64,000 nucleotides of DNA from Nigrospora sphaerica (GCA_018287875.1 JAGVVL010000013.1:3472001-3536000), one strand, 5' to 3'. Counted from the first letter of the stretch, positions 1-11,755 are shown. Program-made: numbers and translations. Notes: generated by a model not told the origin, from the sequence alone.

Positions 1-449
1 GGTGTCGAAGAAGTCGGCGCGCTCGCGGGCCAGCTGCGCGCGGGTCCAGGTGCGGTTCTTGGAGGCCCAGACGTGCCGGCGTAGGGGCTTGTCGATGTGC
101 TCTGACAGCGGCTGCTGTGGGTCGTGGCGGGCGCGGCGGCGGGCCACGGTGCGCATGTCCTCGGGACGGTGCCCGGCGCGGGAGGGGCCATCGTCGGGGT
201 TGGCGGCAAGCCGCGGCGAGTTGATGGCGCGCGCCGAGCTCGACGGCGGCGCGCCCCCGGGGTACGGGGCATTGGGCCCGCGGGGGGTCGAGAAGCAGCA
301 GCCCTGGGGAGACGGGGGAAGAGGGTTAGGTGGTGAGGCAAGTGGCCAAGTCCGTCGGGAACGGAGCAGCGGTTGCGGGGGGGGGGGGGCCGTGTGTATG
401 TGTCTGTGTGCCGTGTATGCGGGTTCGGGGGAGGGCGTCTGCTTACCAT
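1..449 (-). CDS. UBTD-type ubiquitin-domain protein, 5' part (continues past base 1)
   Basis: The 5' end of a minus-strand gene. Exon 2 (303..1) encodes a protein beginning MGCCFSTPRGPNAPYPGG and later containing RRHVWASKNRTWTRAQLARE followed by RADFFDT. The second stretch matches the N-terminal domain of DC-UbP/UBTD1-UBTD2 proteins, which carry a C-terminal ubiquitin-like domain and associate with E2/E3 ubiquitination factors. That ubiquitin-like part lies outside the window. The start codon is not in exon 2. A splice acceptor (CCCCAG, 305-304) precedes GGC TGC TGC, and upstream an ATG (449-447) is followed directly by GTAAGC (446-441), giving a 143-nt intron. The mature N-terminus is therefore Met-Gly-Cys-Cys-Phe-Ser, a plausible N-myristoylation/palmitoylation site for membrane anchoring. 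The family call follows from the conserved block; the lipidation is inferred. Confidence 0.82.
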   Translation of the reverse strand, partial: MVSRRPPPNPHTRHTDTYTRPPPPRNRCSVPDGLGHLPHHLTLFPRLPRAAASRPPAGPMPRTPGARRRRARRAPSTRRGLPPTPTMAPPAPGTVPRTCAPWPAAAPATTHSSRCQSTSTSPYAGTSGPPRTAPGPARSWPASAPTSST

Positions 450-693
450 GGTGCGCCAATCAGGATTGTGCGGTTGGAATGCGGGCTACTAGACCATGGC
501 GTGAGGCCTGGGACGACGGGACATGCGCGCGCGCGCGGCCTCTCTTCTTATCCCTAGGAAAGACTGGCTGCGTCGCGGTTGGGGATCGTCGGCGTCTTTG
601 GAACGAGTCGGGCCGGAACAGCTGCACCTCTGGGGTGGGAGGAGAAGAGGGAGGGGGAGAGAAAGGACGGCGGTGGTGGAGGCTGACGACAGG

Positions 694-720
694 AGCAGCA
701 GCAGCAGCAGCAGCAGCAGC
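694..720. repeat. (AGC)9 trinucleotide microsatellite
   Basis: Nine perfect AGC units lie about 250 bp upstream of the UBTD start codon, probably in the 5' leader or promoter. All six frames give homopolymeric peptides, so the open frames across it are not evidence of coding. Confidence 0.9.
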
Positions 721-1561
721 TGGAGGAGGAGGGGTTGGTCGGTCGGAACGGGCAGGCCAAGCGAAGATCAACCCGGATCGGATGAGGCGAGACGAGAGTG
801 AGGTCAACGAGGCTGATCAAAGGCCGGTTGACGAAAGCTCAGTTCGGTGTTGATCCTTCCATGGAAACGGCCTGGGCCCTGGACCGGCCGGGATGGGTTT
901 CTGTTTGACTCTCTCGCTATCATTGGAAGGCCCTTTTCTCGATGGAGTCGATGAACAAGCCCCACCAACATCCCTAGTGGAGCTTCCGAACGAGATTGGG
1001 CGCTATTGCTGCTGTAATATTTCATGCTGGGACTCCGATTCACCCCAAAAGAAAAAAAAAAAGTTCCCTAATAGATACGAGGGAGGTACTCTCCGTAGGC
1101 ACTTTTAACCAACCTACTCCCAAGATCCATAATACTACTGCATCTTGTACGACACTATCCATCCTTTTCACTGGGAACTTTTCAACTTACTAATCATTGG
1201 ATACTTCGTCCGACTACCTGCCTACCTCCTCTCTCAGGGCAGATCCCGAATCGCGAGACCCACCGTCTCCCAAGGCCCAGCCTCGTAGCCTGAGCAGCCC
1301 AGGATCACCATGACGGCCCGCCGAATTGCGGGCTGCGCTCTGCGGGCCCGCCTGCACGTCGCCCGTCGCAGCATCGATCGGTGACGATGAGGGGCCTCGT
1401 GGCCGCGAGGCGCCGGTCCGCCTGCATAGCATTTACACATAGCTGCACGCATGGCCTGGATACCGTCTCCATTCCATGCAAGGCGTTCCCTGTTTTGTTC
1501 ACCATGTCGTCGTGGTCTCGTTTGCGTGGCCCTGCCGTTCGTGGCCAAAGCGTAGGCAAGT

Positions 1562-1615
1562 ATGTGTGCGTGCGTGTGCGTGTGTCTGTGCGTGTGCGTG
1601 TGTGTGTATGTGGCG
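1562..1615. repeat. GT-rich imperfect dinucleotide repeat
   Basis: An imperfect (TG/CG)n tract of about 54 bp. It accounts for the long alternating Val/Cys or His/Thr open frames seen on both strands. Confidence 0.85.
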
Positions 1616-2185
1616 TGTCGTGATGGCCGGCTCGCCGCATGGACTCACTCGCAAAGGGCCTCGGGCGCACATCTGCGGCAAGCGTTTCTGCGCGGTCGTT
1701 CCATCCGTCGGCCGATGTCCGGCGGACCATCGAACCTCCAAGGGGAGATTGCCCGTGTTCCAGTGGTGCGGCTTCTTCAGCGTGCGCGCAAAAGCGCAAA
1801 ACGTACCGCATGGCGACGCCCCGTCCGGATCCGCCGCGGCTTTTTACGTAAACCGTCTCCAGCACTGCTACATCCGTCAGATTTGCCATGTAGGGTGGTG
1901 TTTCCATGTCCGCACCGCATCCGCCTCCTGCCCGCCCCCCGAGGTGCCATCATGTACGTCTAGGCAACCACGTATAAGCTTTTTGACGGAACTCAAAACG
2001 ACGCCCGCGGCCGTTTCATTTCGCCTGCTCTTCTCCGTTTCACCTGTGAGCATCGCGATTCCGCCGCCGTCCCAAGCCGGCACGTCATAGGGGGGGGGGC
2101 AGGGGACGAAGATATGCAGGTCCGAGAACGTGGCGGGCCCGCCCCTTCTGCCCATCACATCGCAACCGTCTCCGTATTAGGTAGT

Positions 2186-3254
2186 TCACCACAGATAGCC
2201 ACGGCACGCGGCGGTGCCGCAAAGGCACTCGGTCATGTTCTTCTTCTTTTCCGGGTCCTGCGCATCCTTGTCCATGTCCTCGACGCCGTCCACATAGTCG
2301 AACGTGAGCTCGGTGCCCTTGGGTATGTCCTGGATGGCAAACAGGGCCAGGTCGTGAATGTGCTTGTCGGCGTGGTCGCCCACGCGCGCGAAGATGCGCA
2401 GGTTGGGGTCGCACGAGTGGTTCACGAAGCGCGTCGGGCCCGACATGAACTCGCCGTCCACCTCGAGCGGTTGGCCCCGCAGCCGCAGGTCCGGAGACTC
2501 GTCGTCGGAGAACTTGTCGAGCGCAAAGAGGTAGACGTCTTTCCTCTGGGCAATGTCCGACTTGGCCCGGCGCCGGTTCGCCTCCTTGGGGGTGATGATC
2601 TCGCCGAGGTAGCCGTCAATGAACTGGCCCTTCTTGATGTTGACCGGGCTCTTGACGCCCCATCCGCGGTTTTCGGTGCGGAAAATCTGCAGCGGTATCC
2701 GCCGCCCCCTCTCGACGATGCGGTTAGGACATTCGGGACCGCAGCTGCACCCCTCGTGGCACTCGTAGATGGGCACGCGCGAGTCCAGGATATGCGACTT
2801 GAGTAATCCCGCCTTGGCGCCGTGCGAGTGGTAAGCGAAGGCCTTGATGCTGTGGATGGGTCTGTTGCCGCCTAACATAGCGTAGTCGTACTCATAGTCG
2901 GATATCTCGTCCGTCTCCTCGAGGCAGAAGCACGAGCCGAATTTGCAGCTAAATCCTCCGTCCTCACAGTCACAGCCACTGCGGAACTCGTCGGTAGCGC
3001 GCTCGACGCCGCGACCATTAACCGATTTCTCGACGAACCGAAAGGTGGGGTCGAGCACAGCGTCGTCCACCGTGTTCACGATGGTGACGGGGTACTTGGG
3101 GTGCGTCGCAAACGAGCGGAGCTGGCAGAAGTGGCATTTAGGCTGGAGGGGGCCCGTCAGTCTGAAGGCGCGCAGCCCTGGCGGCGGTACGGGGGCAACT
3201 TACGTCCACTTTGGCGCCATGGGTGAAGAAATGGTTTCTGGTTGCGTTCTCCAT
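2186..3254 (-). CDS. dim-5: Histone H3 lysine-9 methyltransferase DIM-5/Clr4 type (KMT1)
   Basis: Two exons, 3254..3204 and 3142..2186, joined across a 61-nt GTAAGT...CAG intron, give 335 aa. Exon 1 encodes MENATRNHFFTHGAKVD; a stop lies upstream in frame. The pre-SET zinc-binding region has CDCEDGGFSCKFGSCFC and later CHEGCSCGPECPN. The SET domain begins at RGWGV (about residue 176) and holds NHSCDPN (about 258-264) in the S-adenosylmethionine/catalytic site and the aromatic ELTFDY. The post-SET cysteines are CLCGTAACRG at the C-terminus. Length and motif order match Neurospora DIM-5, which trimethylates H3K9 in the nucleus to direct HP1 binding, heterochromatin and DNA methylation of repeats. 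All zinc ligands and catalytic motifs look intact, so the enzyme should be active. The symbol is given by clear resemblance to the Neurospora protein. Confidence 0.93.
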
Positions 3255-4465
3255 CACGGACCAAAAGTGCACCACCAGCCGGGGAATGGCGGGAGTCGGG
3301 GGTGATCACTCGGAGCAATCCTAAAAAAGCGGGATGGCGGTATACCGCCCAGGCCATTGCTGGGAGCAGCGAGAGACGAATGGGACCGACGGCTGTTTTT
3401 TGTATCACGCAAGACGGGCGGTGCGACTGAAAGATCAATGAACGCGGTGCGGCGCGTCCAGAGAAATATACGCGTTCCTGGTGACGTCGCTGGAAGCGGA
3501 GCTGGTGGCATGTGAAGGCCAAAGTGCTCGTCGAATTGAATGGGACGATGGATCCGTATTCGATTGCAGCCCCACCTGGTCCAGTACAATCGGAGTAGCC
3601 GTGTTCGCTACGCACCATTCAAGACGTCCTGCGCTGCTGTCCAATCCCAATCTCTAGAAGACATCCCAACAGAATATATTCACCCAAGTATGGTCCGTTA
3701 TGATTGGCTTTCCGAGGCCATAACAGCGTTGACCATTTGGACATGCCCACCAAAGGCGGCCTTGCTTGCAAAATCGTTCCTGTGGCAGATGGGATACACC
3801 TCCCATGGCATAGTCTCATCAAGCCCCTAGCCAATATCCGCCTACAACAGACCTAACCACCTTTCGGGTTGAGAAAGTCTTGTTCAAATACTCCGTGCGG
3901 AAGGTGTTCTCTGAATGGTTTGGGGCCATATGGAGATGTATGTCACGATCACCGAGTAAAAGAAGGAAGCAAGCGCTACCTATCGAAAAGACCTGGAAGT
4001 CTCCCTGTTTGTGGGACTGGTACACTTCTCATGCCATTCTCGCTGCGCTGCACACGCGAGGTAGCCGCTGACTTGAGCCTGTCGGGGGTTTCCTTTAGAC
4101 GATAGCAGTGACGGAGAAGGCGATGGAAAGGCCATTCCATCTCTTTGTACGCGTTCAAATTATGGCAGGTGCCGTGACGCCAAAGAGATGCGGTCGGTTT
4201 CCTGAAGCAAGAGGTAAAACACGACCAGAGATCCTCCGGATCCGGCACAAAGACACCATGCCAACTCCTCGTAACATACAATGACCCAGTCCGGCTGCAT
4301 TTCGCAGGACGTCAGACGCCGTCTTCTAGGCCACGTTTTTTATTTCGGTCTCTTTATGTTCTACAGGAAGAAAGACGTCCTCCAAATAAAATCGGGGTCG
4401 TGGTGATACCTCGCTGTGGCCTCGCAAATTGTCCAGTTTGTGCATTTTGGGTTTCCTGAACAAAA
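3255..4465. other. Intergenic, divergent promoters of dim-5 and the kinase-like gene
   Basis: No open frame here has recognisable domains or conserved splice structure. The interval separates two genes transcribed away from each other and presumably holds both promoters. Confidence 0.5.
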
Positions 4466-5876
4466 ATGGCTTTCAACGGTTTTTACGACTTGGATGACGT
4501 GAGGGACTATTTCGGAGAAGGCCCTCCGATCGTCGTCGAAGACCAGTTGTCCACCGGCGAAGGTACCGGCTCTACTATTATTATTCTTAAACAATATGAG
4601 GGGGTCAATACACTGCGTACCAATGACAGGGGGCTAATGCCCGTCTACCGTCGGCTCGTCCTCAAGGCACCTCTCAACAGCGGTCGAGACATTGACCCCT
4701 TTGGCTCGAGGGTGAATGAAGTGAAATGGCTACAAGTACTCACTTTCCCACCCATACTGATGTCTTGGCGGTTTCCGCGTCTCTGACTGTGTTTTCCCAG
4801 CTATTTTCCGCCGCCGGGCATATCGTTGACTTGGTTAACTTCAGGGATAACACGGGCAGGCGGTGGTCTCCCAATACAAAATATCCACCGTTCACTATCA
4901 TGGAATATCTGGCTGGAGGGTCTCTCGAGAGATTCATGCGAGAAGCTCAAAGGCTAAAACTGCCCCTCTCGGCCCGATTTGTGACCAAGGTGTTTTTGTG
5001 CCGTGAGCCCAGAGATCTTGCCCTTCTCAGATCCAAACCTGGCCTACTAACTACATCGCAGTAGCTCGAGCTTGCGAAGAAATGGCGAATACCGAAGAGC
5101 CCATGAGTCACAACGACTTCACCGCTGACAACGGCAAGTATTTCCCCATCGAAACACTTCTGTAACAACGGGCTCTAAGAAGACACGCGACAGTGATGCT
5201 GGGCGATCCCATACCGGGTGACCCCGAACATAACTTTTTCCCTATCTTGAAGGTCATTGATTTTGAGCACGCCGGCGCTCCCCACCCAATGTCCCCAGAT
5301 GAACGGTACAAGACATTTGACGATGAGTACATCAGGCTTGGTCAATTGGAGAGGCTGTAGGTTCCCCGTAGTCGTGCGCAGCGGTATTTCGTTCTCTGAC
5401 ACCGCAGCAACACAGCGCAGAGCGGGACGGCCACGCCGAAGACGCCGGGGTTGCACAAAACATTCTGGACATCGGAAAGGTAGGCTCCCTGTGCCTTCCC
5501 CGTCAGCAGCCGGCCGTGTCTCTCCTCTTCGCATGGAGCACCGGGGCCGTAGTTGCGCTGCCCTCGAGCTCAAATGCTTACCTCGCCCATGGCCCAGATC
5601 ATGACTCGGCTGGTTACCGGTGACGACCTTGGCACGCTGTTCGAGCACCGCCAGGCCATCGTGTCCAGGGATTACCCGCGCTGTCCCGATCTGAGCGACG
5701 CGCTGGCCTTGCTCATCTGCCGCTGCCTGGCCCCGCGCCCCGAACTACGGCCGGCACCGCGGTTCATGGCACAGGAGCTTCGCAGCTTGGTGGACGCGTA
5801 CGATCGGGAGGTCCCGGACCAACAGAATGGTGTAAAATCAGTCTTTGAGTTGAATGCTTCGCTTTGGGGCTGGTAG
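4466..5876 (+). CDS. Divergent protein-kinase-fold protein, six exons
   Basis: Six exons, 4466-4735, 4801-5002, 5062-5133, 5194-5356, 5416-5479 and 5598-5876, total 1050 nt (349 aa) and stay in phase. Kinase landmarks appear in the right order: a glycine loop GEGTG (31-35), a VAIK-like lysine in LVLK (Lys67), a helix-C glutamate in NEVKW (Glu85), a hinge region TIMEYLAGG, a catalytic loop SHNDFTADN (His174-Asp176-Asn181) and VIDFEHAG in place of DFG. The HRD arginine is Asn and the DFG glycine is Glu, so activity is uncertain. The C-lobe continues with CRCLAPRPELRPAP. The third intron (5134-5193) appears to be GC-AG: AACG|GCAAGT...CGACAG|TG. With it the catalytic asparagine is followed by VML, as expected. 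Splicing is inferred. Substrate and pathway are unknown; the sequence resembles fungal orphan kinase-like families. Confidence 0.75.
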
Positions 5877-6615
5877 GATGGGGACAGTGGAATTCGGTTT
5901 TGCAAGTAGCGAGCCCTGAAGTTTGACTACAGAGGCGTGTTTTAAAGGACCGGTACTTGGTGTGTAGCGACCGAAAGGTCTGCATGGATCTCTTTTATGG
6001 TTATTACACGGCTAGTGTTGGTTATGCTGGTACAGTAATAGAATCAACAACATGGGATTTGTGTACCACACGTAAACTGCATGTCTGTGTAGGTAATGAG
6101 TTCACCGCTAAGCTGGGTCCGTTCTTAAATCTCGAAGTTACACGAAGCCATCTCCAAGAGGTTAATACGCTCCCAGAGTTGAGATATCGGGGCCGAATAG
6201 TATGGAAGGAAATAGGAGAAGGGGGGAAAGGGGTGTAGGATTCGGTCTTTTGGTATCGAAAACGTCGGCACCTTCGGTCTTTATTTCAATCTCGATTGGG
6301 ACGGAGCGATTCCTGTATTCATAGAGGAACCTATATTTGCTGGAACCAGCAGACGGCACATACAGAGCCTGAGGTGATTTCTGCCAGTCGTAGTGTATCG
6401 CCCCTTTTTTCCTATTTCAAGCTACGGAGGTACGTGTTAGTGACCTGGTGGGCACCTCCGAGGTTGAAGCACAATCGCACTGGTTTACTTAGGGGCCACC
6501 ACCACGGAAACGGGTCACACGCTCGTCACGCGCTCGTCGCAAGCCAGCAGCAAGAACATATAATACTCATAAATCGTTGACGTTATTATCATTAGCTACC
6601 CGTTGCCGACCCCTC
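5877..6615. other. Intergenic, convergent 3' ends
   Basis: The interval lies between the 3' ends of the kinase-like gene and the beta-glucosidase gene. An open frame at 5957-6238 has no recognisable motif. I see nothing else in it. Confidence 0.5.
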
Positions 6616-9299
6616 CTACTCCTCGAGCGTCAGCGTCGTCTTCAGGGGCAGGTTGCGGCTGCTGCTGCCGACGTAGATCTGGTAGTCGCCGCGCTGGAGG
6701 CGCCACTTCTGGGCGGCGACGTCCCAGGTGCTGAGGTCGCGGCGGGTGAGGGGGAACTCGACCTCGACCTCGGCGCCGGCGGCGACCAGGGGCTTCTCGA
6801 AGCCGCGGAGCTGGCGGGCCGGCTGGCCGGCGCCGGGGATGCCGATGTAGAGCTGGGCGACCTCGCGGCCGTCGCGGGCGCCCGTGTTGCGCACGCGCGC
6901 CGTCACCGTCGCCACCACGTCCCAGAGGTCCGTCTGGCCGCCCTCGGCGACGGCGCCGACGGGCAGCTCGCCGCGCGCGAGGTCCGTCGCCGCCGCCCGC
7001 ACGTCGGCGTACGCGAACGTCGTGTAGCTCAGGCCGAAGCCGAACTCGTACCGCGGCGTCACGTTGCGCGCGTCGAAGTCCTTGTAGTCGATGAAGACGC
7101 CCTCCTTGAAGTCGGCCTGCGGGAACAGCGCGTATTTAGCGCGCGTCGGGAAGTCGTCGGCCCGCACCACGGCGCCGTAGTCGCTCTCGTTCCGGGCTAC
7201 GGTATAGGGGAGGCGGCCCGACGGGTTCGAGCGCCCGTACAGCAGCGAGACGAGGGCGCGGCCGCTCTCCTGGCCGGGCAGGTGGGCGAAGATGACGGCG
7301 GTGACGTTGGGATGGTCAATGAACTGGTCGACGAGGCGCACGCCGGCGTTGTGGAAGACGACGATGGTGTTGGCGCACTGGTCGGCGACGTTCAGGATCA
7401 GGCCGTCGGTGAAGTCATCGCGCAGCTCGGGCCGGTCGTAGCCCTCAGTGGCCCAGGCGTTGCCTATGACGAGACAGGCGTCCGACATCGGGTTGACGAG
7501 CGGCGCGCCCGACTCGAAGTCCCAGAACAAGGCGGTGCCGTCCTCGTGCGCCTGCGCCACCAGTGCGTCGTACGGCGCGCTGATGAGGTTCTGCGCCGTC
7601 GCGCCGCTACCACCACCCGAAATGATGGTACCGTTACGCGACGTGCTCGCGTACGGTCCGTACGACAGGTTGCCAAAAAATCCGATGTTCATCTCCTCGA
7701 TATTGCCCGACGAGGCGCCCATGCCCCAGGCGGCGAAGCGCGCGCCAGGGGCCGGCTTGGCGTAGTTGTTCGCGTCGGGCGCCTTGGCCGAGTAGCCAAA
7801 GAGCGAGATCAGCTTCATATTGGACCCGTCGAGCGGCAGCGCGCCGTCCGTGTTCTTGACCAGCACGTGGCCTTCGACGGCTCCCTCGAACAGCGTCGAC
7901 TTGGCGCTGACGTTGCGCGCATCAACAATCTTATGCGGCAGGCTGAGGTCCCGGGGCATGCCGACGCCTGGCTCCGGGTGGTTGGTGTCTTGCTTCATCT
8001 GGAACCAAGAGGCCAATACACGCGTAACCATGTTGTCAACGGTAGACTCGTCAATAGTGCCGTTGTTCACGGCCAGAGTGAGGTTGCCGCCCCAGTGCGC
8101 CTGGCCGCTGGGCATGGCCACGTCCAGCCCACCCAGTGCCGAGGCCACTCCAGTTCTCTGGGCGCCCCAGTCGGAAACCACCCAGCCTTGAAAACCAAGC
8201 TCTCCCTTCAGCAGGCCGTTCTGTGCTTTGCTGTTCTGGCAGGCGTAGCTATCTCCAAGTAAGCAACTATCCGGGAGGGAGGGCTGCACGAAAGGGGCCA
8301 CATACCTGTTGTTAAGTCGGTTGTACGAGCACATGATGCTACCCGTTCCGGCCTTGACGGCATCGTAGAATGGCCACATGTACGCCTCGTGCATAGCCTT
8401 GTCGTCAATGTTGGACGAGACGGCCTCGACCATTGGAGTCGAGGAGGTTGGCAGACGGTGCGTCTCCTGCTCCTGGCCAACAAAGTGCTACAAAATGTCA
8501 GGAAATACGAGAAACAGGGTCAAGGGCTGAGACTACCTTGGTGGTGGCTATGACGCCCTCGGCCTGGATACCGGTGACAGTTTCAAAGACAATCTTGCCG
8601 TCCAGGTAAGGATCGTTGGAGAAGCCTGGTCGATATGAGTTCAGGTGTCCAAGTAGAAATCCGCACATGGAGTCACGTACTCTCCCAATTCCGACCGCCT
8701 ATGGGGTGTCGACCCAGGGGCCCAATGCAGGGCCCCAGAAGCGAGTTGACGCCCTTGGCTTTGGCCTCGCCACCAATAAAGTGCGCTCTCTTTCGAGCAA
8801 GCTCCTTGTTGAAACTAGCTATCGAGTCAGCCACCTCGTGCTATTACAGCTTCGGCTCTGTAGTCGTACCTGGCACCAACATGCATGGCAGCCGGCCACG
8901 CGTGGACGTAGTCGGTCTGTCGCACGCCCTGGCCGGCATCGGCAAGACACATGCCGGGGAAACCCAGCCGAGGGATGGGGGCAATGAAGCCCGAGCATCC
9001 GGTGGTGGAAGTGACACCACCAGTCAAGTTGACCTTTTCCTCGAGGGACATTTGGGAGACAAGACCCTTGGCCTTGGTGACGGCATCTGCCCAGGGGCCG
9101 GTTTCCATCATCTCCGCTGCGTTGGGAGATCAGTCATGACTGTTCCCTATGATGAGGAGAGGAGAGACGTACGGGTGGGAAAGACGGCCTCCGACTGTCC
9201 GTAGAAGAACGAATCATCGGCAACGGGCGCGTCTTGGCCCCGAACGGCCTGGCCAAGGGAGGCCAGACAGACGATGCCGGGAAGGATTTTGGACAACAT
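6616..9299 (-). CDS. Secreted beta-glucosidase, glycoside hydrolase family 3
   Basis: Six exons (9299-9173, 9116-8870, 8814-8681, 8625-8537, 8487-8306, 8248-6616) give 803 aa. All five introns are 49-57 nt GT-AG and in phase. An N-terminal signal peptide ([21 protein letters not shown]) predicts secretion. GH3 hallmarks are [41 protein letters not shown] and VVSDWGA, where the Asp near residue 286 is the expected nucleophile. The (alpha/beta)6 domain follows ([24 protein letters not shown]), then [10 protein letters not shown] and a C-terminal fibronectin-III-like domain ([10 protein letters not shown]). The family releases glucose from the non-reducing ends of beta-glucosides and cello-oligosaccharides. 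Many NxS/T sequons suggest N-glycosylation. The 57-nt intron before SYACQ is a multiple of three and has no stop, so retention would add 19 residues. Confidence 0.94.
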
Positions 9300-11755
9300 C
9301 TTGACGACTTCACAAGGTGAGAGTCACTTGGGGCGCGGTTGACCTGGGGCAAGATGAGGAGACTGGCTTGACTGGAGACGGAGGAAAGAGCGAGACATGG
9401 CCGCGGTATTTATCCTCCAGAGGGCCTTGAGTGTGATATTGGACGTAGTCTGGGTGTCACGAGCCCTCCCCCCTCACAGCTCTGCCGACTTCCGAAGGAG
9501 GCCAACCCATCACGAAAAATGTTCCCCGAGCCCCGTTACAGCGCCTGTGGCATTCCGAGCGGCTGGCATGGACAGGCTCGGGAGGGGAACACCAAAGAGG
9601 GCTAGCACGTCGGGTGGATGCCGATGACAACCCGAGGGAGACGGGCTCTCTCAGGTGCTTGACGAGCCAACAGCGCGGCCATGGCGACTGGTTGGGCAAG
9701 GTTGTTGACGGACCGTGCCCGGAATTCAGCCGGGCAGCAAGGCAACAACGTTGTCCGGGAGCGCGGGGAGACTATAGTATACGGGGGCGGAGACAGTATT
9801 CGGCCCTTCTCCAGGGAAAAGACGACGAGCAGTTCGCGCCGAGAGTGCCTGTCAGTGGTCGGGCGAGCGTTTTCCCCCAGCTTCCGGTGTGGGTTTGCGG
9901 GGCTCCAAGAACCCGCCCCCGTGGAGAAGCCCCTGCTAGTACTAACTGTTCGGTAGCGTGATGGATTTGTAGGCCCTGCATCAGCAGACATGTCGTTGTC
10001 ATCACAGCCCCGGCCCCAGCATAAAGCCCGAGGTGGCAGCGGTGATTAACTGCTTACAGCCATGACCCGACTCAACGGAATTCCGTAATTCCTGAGAGAG
10101 AGCAACAGCGGCCCCCATGTCGCGCCCTACCCCGCGTATGCGCTTGGTCGAGGCCGTGGGGGAACAAACCTTCAGCTGCCCTAGAGGCATGTCCAGCCGC
10201 ATGGAACCCCCGCCTGCCTCTGAAGTGAGAGCTCTGACAGAACTTCTGTAGGCTGGCCTGGATGACAATACGGGAGCCCCGACGAAAGAGTGGATGGCCC
10301 GTTCTACCGTTGAATCTGGCTCGGCCTTTTCCTTCGTCCCCGGACTGCTAGTCGTGCGTTGGGTAAGTAAAAGTCTTCACCCTGGTTACCGCCCCGACCG
10401 TCCGGCCGGTATCGCCGTGCTAGAACCCAAAGGAATGTGGAGTGCTCATCTTGGCTTGCGGGGAACCAACCCTCGTCCATATCCCTGTTTGCGCATGCGG
10501 TGAGCACTGTCGGTAGATGCGCCCTCAGCCGTCGGCATTGACTGCTTACTTTTCTTGTCACGCTGCCCATCTTGCAGTGCCCGGGTGTTCCTCGGGCGAA
10601 GAAGCTGCAGCGCGGTACATTCCGCGACGTGCATAAGGAGCTCATGTATTACTGCTCAAGCGACCCGGGTGCTGACTGCAGGAATGTGACCCAGCGTCAT
10701 GAGATCCAAAGTCCATCTTGGCTCTCCGGCGTGCCACCCTTGCCGGGCCGAGGTCCAAAACAAGTCCCCACCGGCAGTCAGACAGACTCTTCCTTCCGAT
10801 CAATCACGACGGAGGCACTCTCGTCTTTGTCTGAGGCCGTGGGGGACATCCGATGACGAAAAGTCCGCTCGGCCGGAAACATCGCATTGGGATCTGCTCA
10901 ACTTTTCTCTGCGGTCAGCCGACAGCAGCTCATGTGGGATGTAACCGGCTTCTGCCACTAACATTACGTTCCTGCTGCCCGTCTGCGGATCTTAGTCGCG
11001 TCCCATCGGGAACCCGAAAGCAGCACCGGCCCCACAGCTATGCCTTCGGGTTACATCGCATTCGTTTCTGTGAGATAGGCGACCTTTCGACCAGCGCTGC
11101 CGCAATGCGTGGGCTGCAGGTGCGTTCCAAACCAAACCACGCGCCGGCACAAGCGCGGAACAGCAGATGCCACGGGATCAACACGTAGCACCAGCGGCGA
11201 CCCGGCCGTATGTGCAAGTACGGGAGCAGTCGACTGGGCTTCCCAGGATGCCGGTGGACCATAAAGACGGCTCGGATAGCGTGCCCACAAGAACTAGAAG
11301 GATCTACCACGCCTGTACCTGGCGGACCCTCTTTAAGGTTTTATGAGCACGTGTTTGAGGCTGAAGCCAGGGACGACGCCGGGAACGGAGGATCAGAGCA
11401 AGGTACCCTTTTATACAGTTGCCTTTGCACGCTGATCAACTGACTCGAACCGGAATCATCCGAGAAGCGCTGGCTAATATCCTTGGGTATACTCAATGTA
11501 AGGAGGCTGTGCTAACTGGTAAGCAAGTACGTGGCAATACAGAGCAGTAGACTTCTATGTGTTGAGGGAACACATCGCCTTCCCTCATATATGTACCAGA
11601 TATATCCATGTACGGAGAAACTACCTATTCAATGCAGCGGGAGGAATATTGCATCCGGTATACGTGGGAGGCTGCTTGTGTCTATTGTTCGAGAGACATC
11701 CATAGCGTCCAAACTTTCACCTTTTTTACAGGCTTCGCCTCTCCAAACAAACCCT
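9300..11755. other. Long intergenic region
   Basis: About 2.4 kb between the beta-glucosidase promoter and the 3' end of the hypothetical gene at 11.8 kb. Its open frames are all short and carry no recognisable domain. Apart from the TATA-like box I see nothing supportable. Confidence 0.5.
9407..9413 (-). promoter_or_regulatory. TATA-like box of the GH3 gene
   Basis: ATAAATA on the minus strand lies about 110 nt upstream of the beta-glucosidase ATG, with a CTGGAG next to it that fits the SYGGRG consensus of the carbon repressor CreA/CRE-1. The match is by consensus only. Confidence 0.4.

Larger units (their letters stand above)
450..2185. other. Gene-poor interval with simple repeats
   Basis: This is the leader and promoter side of the UBTD gene and the 3' flank of dim-5. 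It holds a G homopolymer just inside the gene's first intron (near 378-388), an (AGC)9 tract and a GT-rich tract listed separately. The open frames here are low-complexity shadows on both strands. I see no convincing gene. Confidence 0.6.

Noticed and set aside
2..853. 283-codon plus-strand open frame at the left edge
   Set aside because: It is antisense to the UBTD exon and runs through a G-run and the AGC microsatellite; the translation is low complexity.
1562..1615. Alternating GT tract as a CRISPR-like or regulatory array
   Set aside because: No spacer structure; it is an ordinary dinucleotide microsatellite in a eukaryotic genome.
6577..8262. 561-codon plus-strand open frame
   Set aside because: Antisense shadow of the GH3 beta-glucosidase, produced by GC-rich codon bias.
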